Origin: Pinus tabuliformis
Lineage: Eukaryota; Streptophyta; Pinopsida; Pinales; Pinaceae
NCBI GenBank assembly: GCA_031772625.1
Contig: CM062810.1
Location: 451,608,014 to 451,672,013, forward strand
Length of the DNA stretch: 64,000 bases
Direction of reading: 5' to 3'
Shown: positions 61,501 to 64,000 of the stretch, piece after piece
Numbering within the stretch: position 1 is the stretch's first letter
How the letters are laid out: every line of letters begins with the position of its first letter
Translations under genes and position numbers: made by a program
The notes under the pieces: generated by a model
What the model was told of the DNA's origin: nothing
The model's input: only the letters and a program-made list of their open reading frames with translations
The model's database searches: none

Positions 61501-61501
61501 A

Positions 61502-63593
61502 TGTTATCACTCAGGTTATTCCCTTTGAATCCTAAGGGAATACGACCGAGGTAACCACAAACCAATCTTTGGACTGCAGGTCCTAGCATACCTACAGTCG
61601 GAGAGGGCTCTCTCTTTGGGATTTAGCTTTGTTTAAGGGATGATTTTAGGCTAGATATGATGCACATGGGTTTTGTTTGAGTTTGGTGGGATGTTTGATC
61701 TATTAAAACAGAGTTGGCATGCAAAGTGTAAGAAGTTCAAACCATTGGGCATGGAGTCCATGAATGTGAACTGATGGATGTGTTTTATTTGGCAGAAGAG
61801 ACGAATATGGATCAAGATAGCTACACATGGCACAATGATTAATGCTGGAATCAAGGATGAAATGGAGGTTAGGGGATGAGAGGCAATTAGGGATCTCTCA
61901 TCCAGCCAAAGACGGAAAGTGGATGAAGGCTAAATATGAGCAATGAAGAATTCCTAGACAACATTCATAGGTGAAGGAAATAGCTTAAACATGATCAATT
62001 AAGTATGCATATTCATCACTAATTAAGAGGAAAACATAGAAAAGTTACAAGAATTGAGCACAAAGGGCATGAAAGCCGGTTTTGAACTATTCCTTCTTCC
62101 TACAACTTAGATTATGATAAATAGATGATACAGATATATATAAGCTGATAAACAGAGGGAGGAAAGACTTATTGGACCATGAGCAAGGACGTGAATTCCA
62201 TATCAAGCTCTTCAGCCATTAAAAGCACAACCAGTCATTTCAGATGCAAACATTCTAGCAATCTTTTATTACAGAAGTTCTCAACATTTACAGCGCAAGT
62301 CCAGAATGTGTAAATAAACCAGCCAACCCTTTCATAATACAGAGGGAGGTCTTTATAGAGAAAATAACTAAAAGATATCTACAATAGCATATCCAAAACA
62401 AATCTGGAGAAATGAATGACTCTAACCTAACATCTATTGAAAATAAATGTAAAAAATATCTATCAGCTGCGCAGGAGGAAACAACCATAAGAATGAATAA
62501 ATATTGGTCCTTTGCTGCAATGCACTGGCCTTTTAGCTATAACTGCGCCTTGGGAATTGCAGCACAGCTCTCAAATGTGGCTTTATACACTATTTCTGCA
62601 AAATTGGGCCTTAAATCCACTTAACTGCACCTCTCAAGCAGTTATGCTGCCTTTTAAGTGGCTTTAAGGCCCAAAACTATGAGTTGGTGAGATTTTATGG
62701 CTTAGGACTGTTCCCTTGACTTCGATGTAGGCCTTTATTGCCCACTTGTGTTGATGTTTAAGCCTTCCATTGATATCTTCATCTGATACTCTTTGCTGCT
62801 TCTTGATACACTTTGTCGCATGAATCTGGGCCCTCCTTACTGCAAAACACTTTAAATGTCCAAATCACCCGTTTTCTGGCCGCTATTCAGCCCAAAGAAT
62901 TGTTGTCACGGTGTTTGCTGCCTTAGGAGCTGCTACCGGCGCTTGGCCGAAAAAATGCCTTCAAACTGATAAATTTGCAATAACTGGTGGAATAGTGGAG
63001 CTCTGGAGGCATGCCAAGGCCAAATTATGCATTTTGGAAGTATTTCGGTCCTAGAGCGATCTCATATAATCGAGGAATGCCTTGTTTCTTTTGCAGCTAT
63101 GGTGGGCGCGGGCGCCGCATGAAAAAACCTAAAAATGGCCCTTTCCTTTAAAACAGGCAAAAATGCCTTTAAATGTAAAAAGCCATCAAAACTGGGCGCG
63201 GGCGGAACACTGTTCATAAGATTAGATCCTGGCCGTTGGATCCGGCGCGGGCCGATCCAACGGTCAATGCGCAATCGGTGATCGGTGATCAGCGAACCTC
63301 CAAACCACCATGCGTCTGACATGCGATATCCCTGTGGACCTTAAATGCTATTCAACTGTTCTTTATAACTTTTCAGCTCCGGCTAGTCGGAGCTATAAAT
63401 GGGGCGATTGCCGAAATAATGTGAGCCGTTGATCTAAGGGCTCGATCCAACGCCTCCCGATCAATCGGTGCTTTGGAGATCGATGTGGATGGGGGGGTGC
63501 GGCCCTTAACATTCTTGCGATGCGATATATGCAACGATATATGCGATAAACACGAACATTGCGGCAATGTGGTTATAACCAAAAAAAGCTTTG

Positions 63594-63661
<68 letters not shown>

Positions 63662-64000
63662 TCGGGGGAACAATCCCGATAACGATACGCTATCGACTAC
63701 GATAATAATATCGCTATCGGTGGCATGAGCGGGGAGCATACATATATGACTTGGAACAATGCGATACGCCGATAGGCGAAATCGCGATCAGCATTTATCA
63801 ATCGGGCCCGTATATATATTGTTTTTAACACATGACTGCCTCGTCCCGACTGCGATATCGCATCATAGGGGGTCCAAAAAAGGAGCTTTTGTATTCAGAG
63901 CAAGGTTTTAACACTAAAGGGAGGTTTTTTGAAATTGGAGGGGCCTTTTGAATGTTTTGAAGGGATTCTAAGGCATCAGAAGGGGTCTGATAACCTAAAA
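61502..64000 (-). repeat. Element E right (5') LTR, cut by window end
   Basis: It aligns with 55427-57990 throughout. The start end (on the element strand) lies outside the window, about 0.7 kb further by comparison. It contains an expanded (AT)n at 63597-63658. Confidence 0.83.
63597..63658. repeat. (AT)n microsatellite, 31 repeats
   Basis: Pure AT. The corresponding site in the left LTR (about 57518-57532) is much shorter. Confidence 0.95.

Overview
This window reads as nuclear DNA of a seed plant with a large, transposon-filled genome. Long introns or spacers, AT-rich background, plant L1-type LINEs, Ty3/gypsy elements and a CACTA-type end all fit; a gymnosperm is plausible but the species cannot be fixed from the sequence. 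I find no intact host gene. The only host-gene trace is a broken two-exon piece of a protein kinase CK2 alpha subunit gene (54895-55216, minus).

Layout, left to right. (1) 1-3374: 3' part of a plus-strand LINE with RT, zinc-finger and RNase H domains and a poly(A) tail. It sits in one LTR of element A. (2) Element A, minus strand, 3375-13649: a gag-only gypsy-type element with a long repeat-rich non-coding body. Its right LTR carries element B (9981-12741), a 2.76 kb chromodomain-gypsy derivative with scrambled domains. (3) 13650-17151: decayed AT-rich DNA, including a relative of the repeats near 47-51 kb. (4) Element C, minus strand, 17152-41551: a 24.4 kb compound insertion with one pair of full LTRs and a perfect TATAG target duplication. 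Inside are three head-to-tail units. Two stretches of about 0.96 kb in the opposite orientation, each ending in a partial LTR, separate them. (5) 41552-42089: flank with a 77-bp duplication. (6) Element D, plus strand, 42090-46957: gag-protease only, perfect CTCCT target duplication. (7) 46986-51430: a 5'-truncated LINE in two tandem copies, separated and bordered by three copies of a target segment of about 770 bp. (8) 51669 onward: a CACTA-like end, then a tRNA-like sequence. (9) 52240-55426: mostly unrecognised, with the CK2 alpha fragment. (10) Element E, minus strand, 55427 to beyond the window end: LTRs of about 3.2 kb around a broken gag.

All five LTR elements lack reverse transcriptase and integrase (B keeps only scraps), so any movement would have needed enzymes supplied by other elements. 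Element C holds the most unusual signal. Its non-coding regions carry chains of interleaved inverted repeats in the order A-B-A'-B', the layout of H-type RNA pseudoknots. Stem sequences differ from module to module, while loops (TTTAACGAG or AATCCCT) are kept. Element C also carries its own long inverted repeats around a promoter-bearing partial LTR.

All similarity statements come from reading the sequence by eye; no database or folding program was run.
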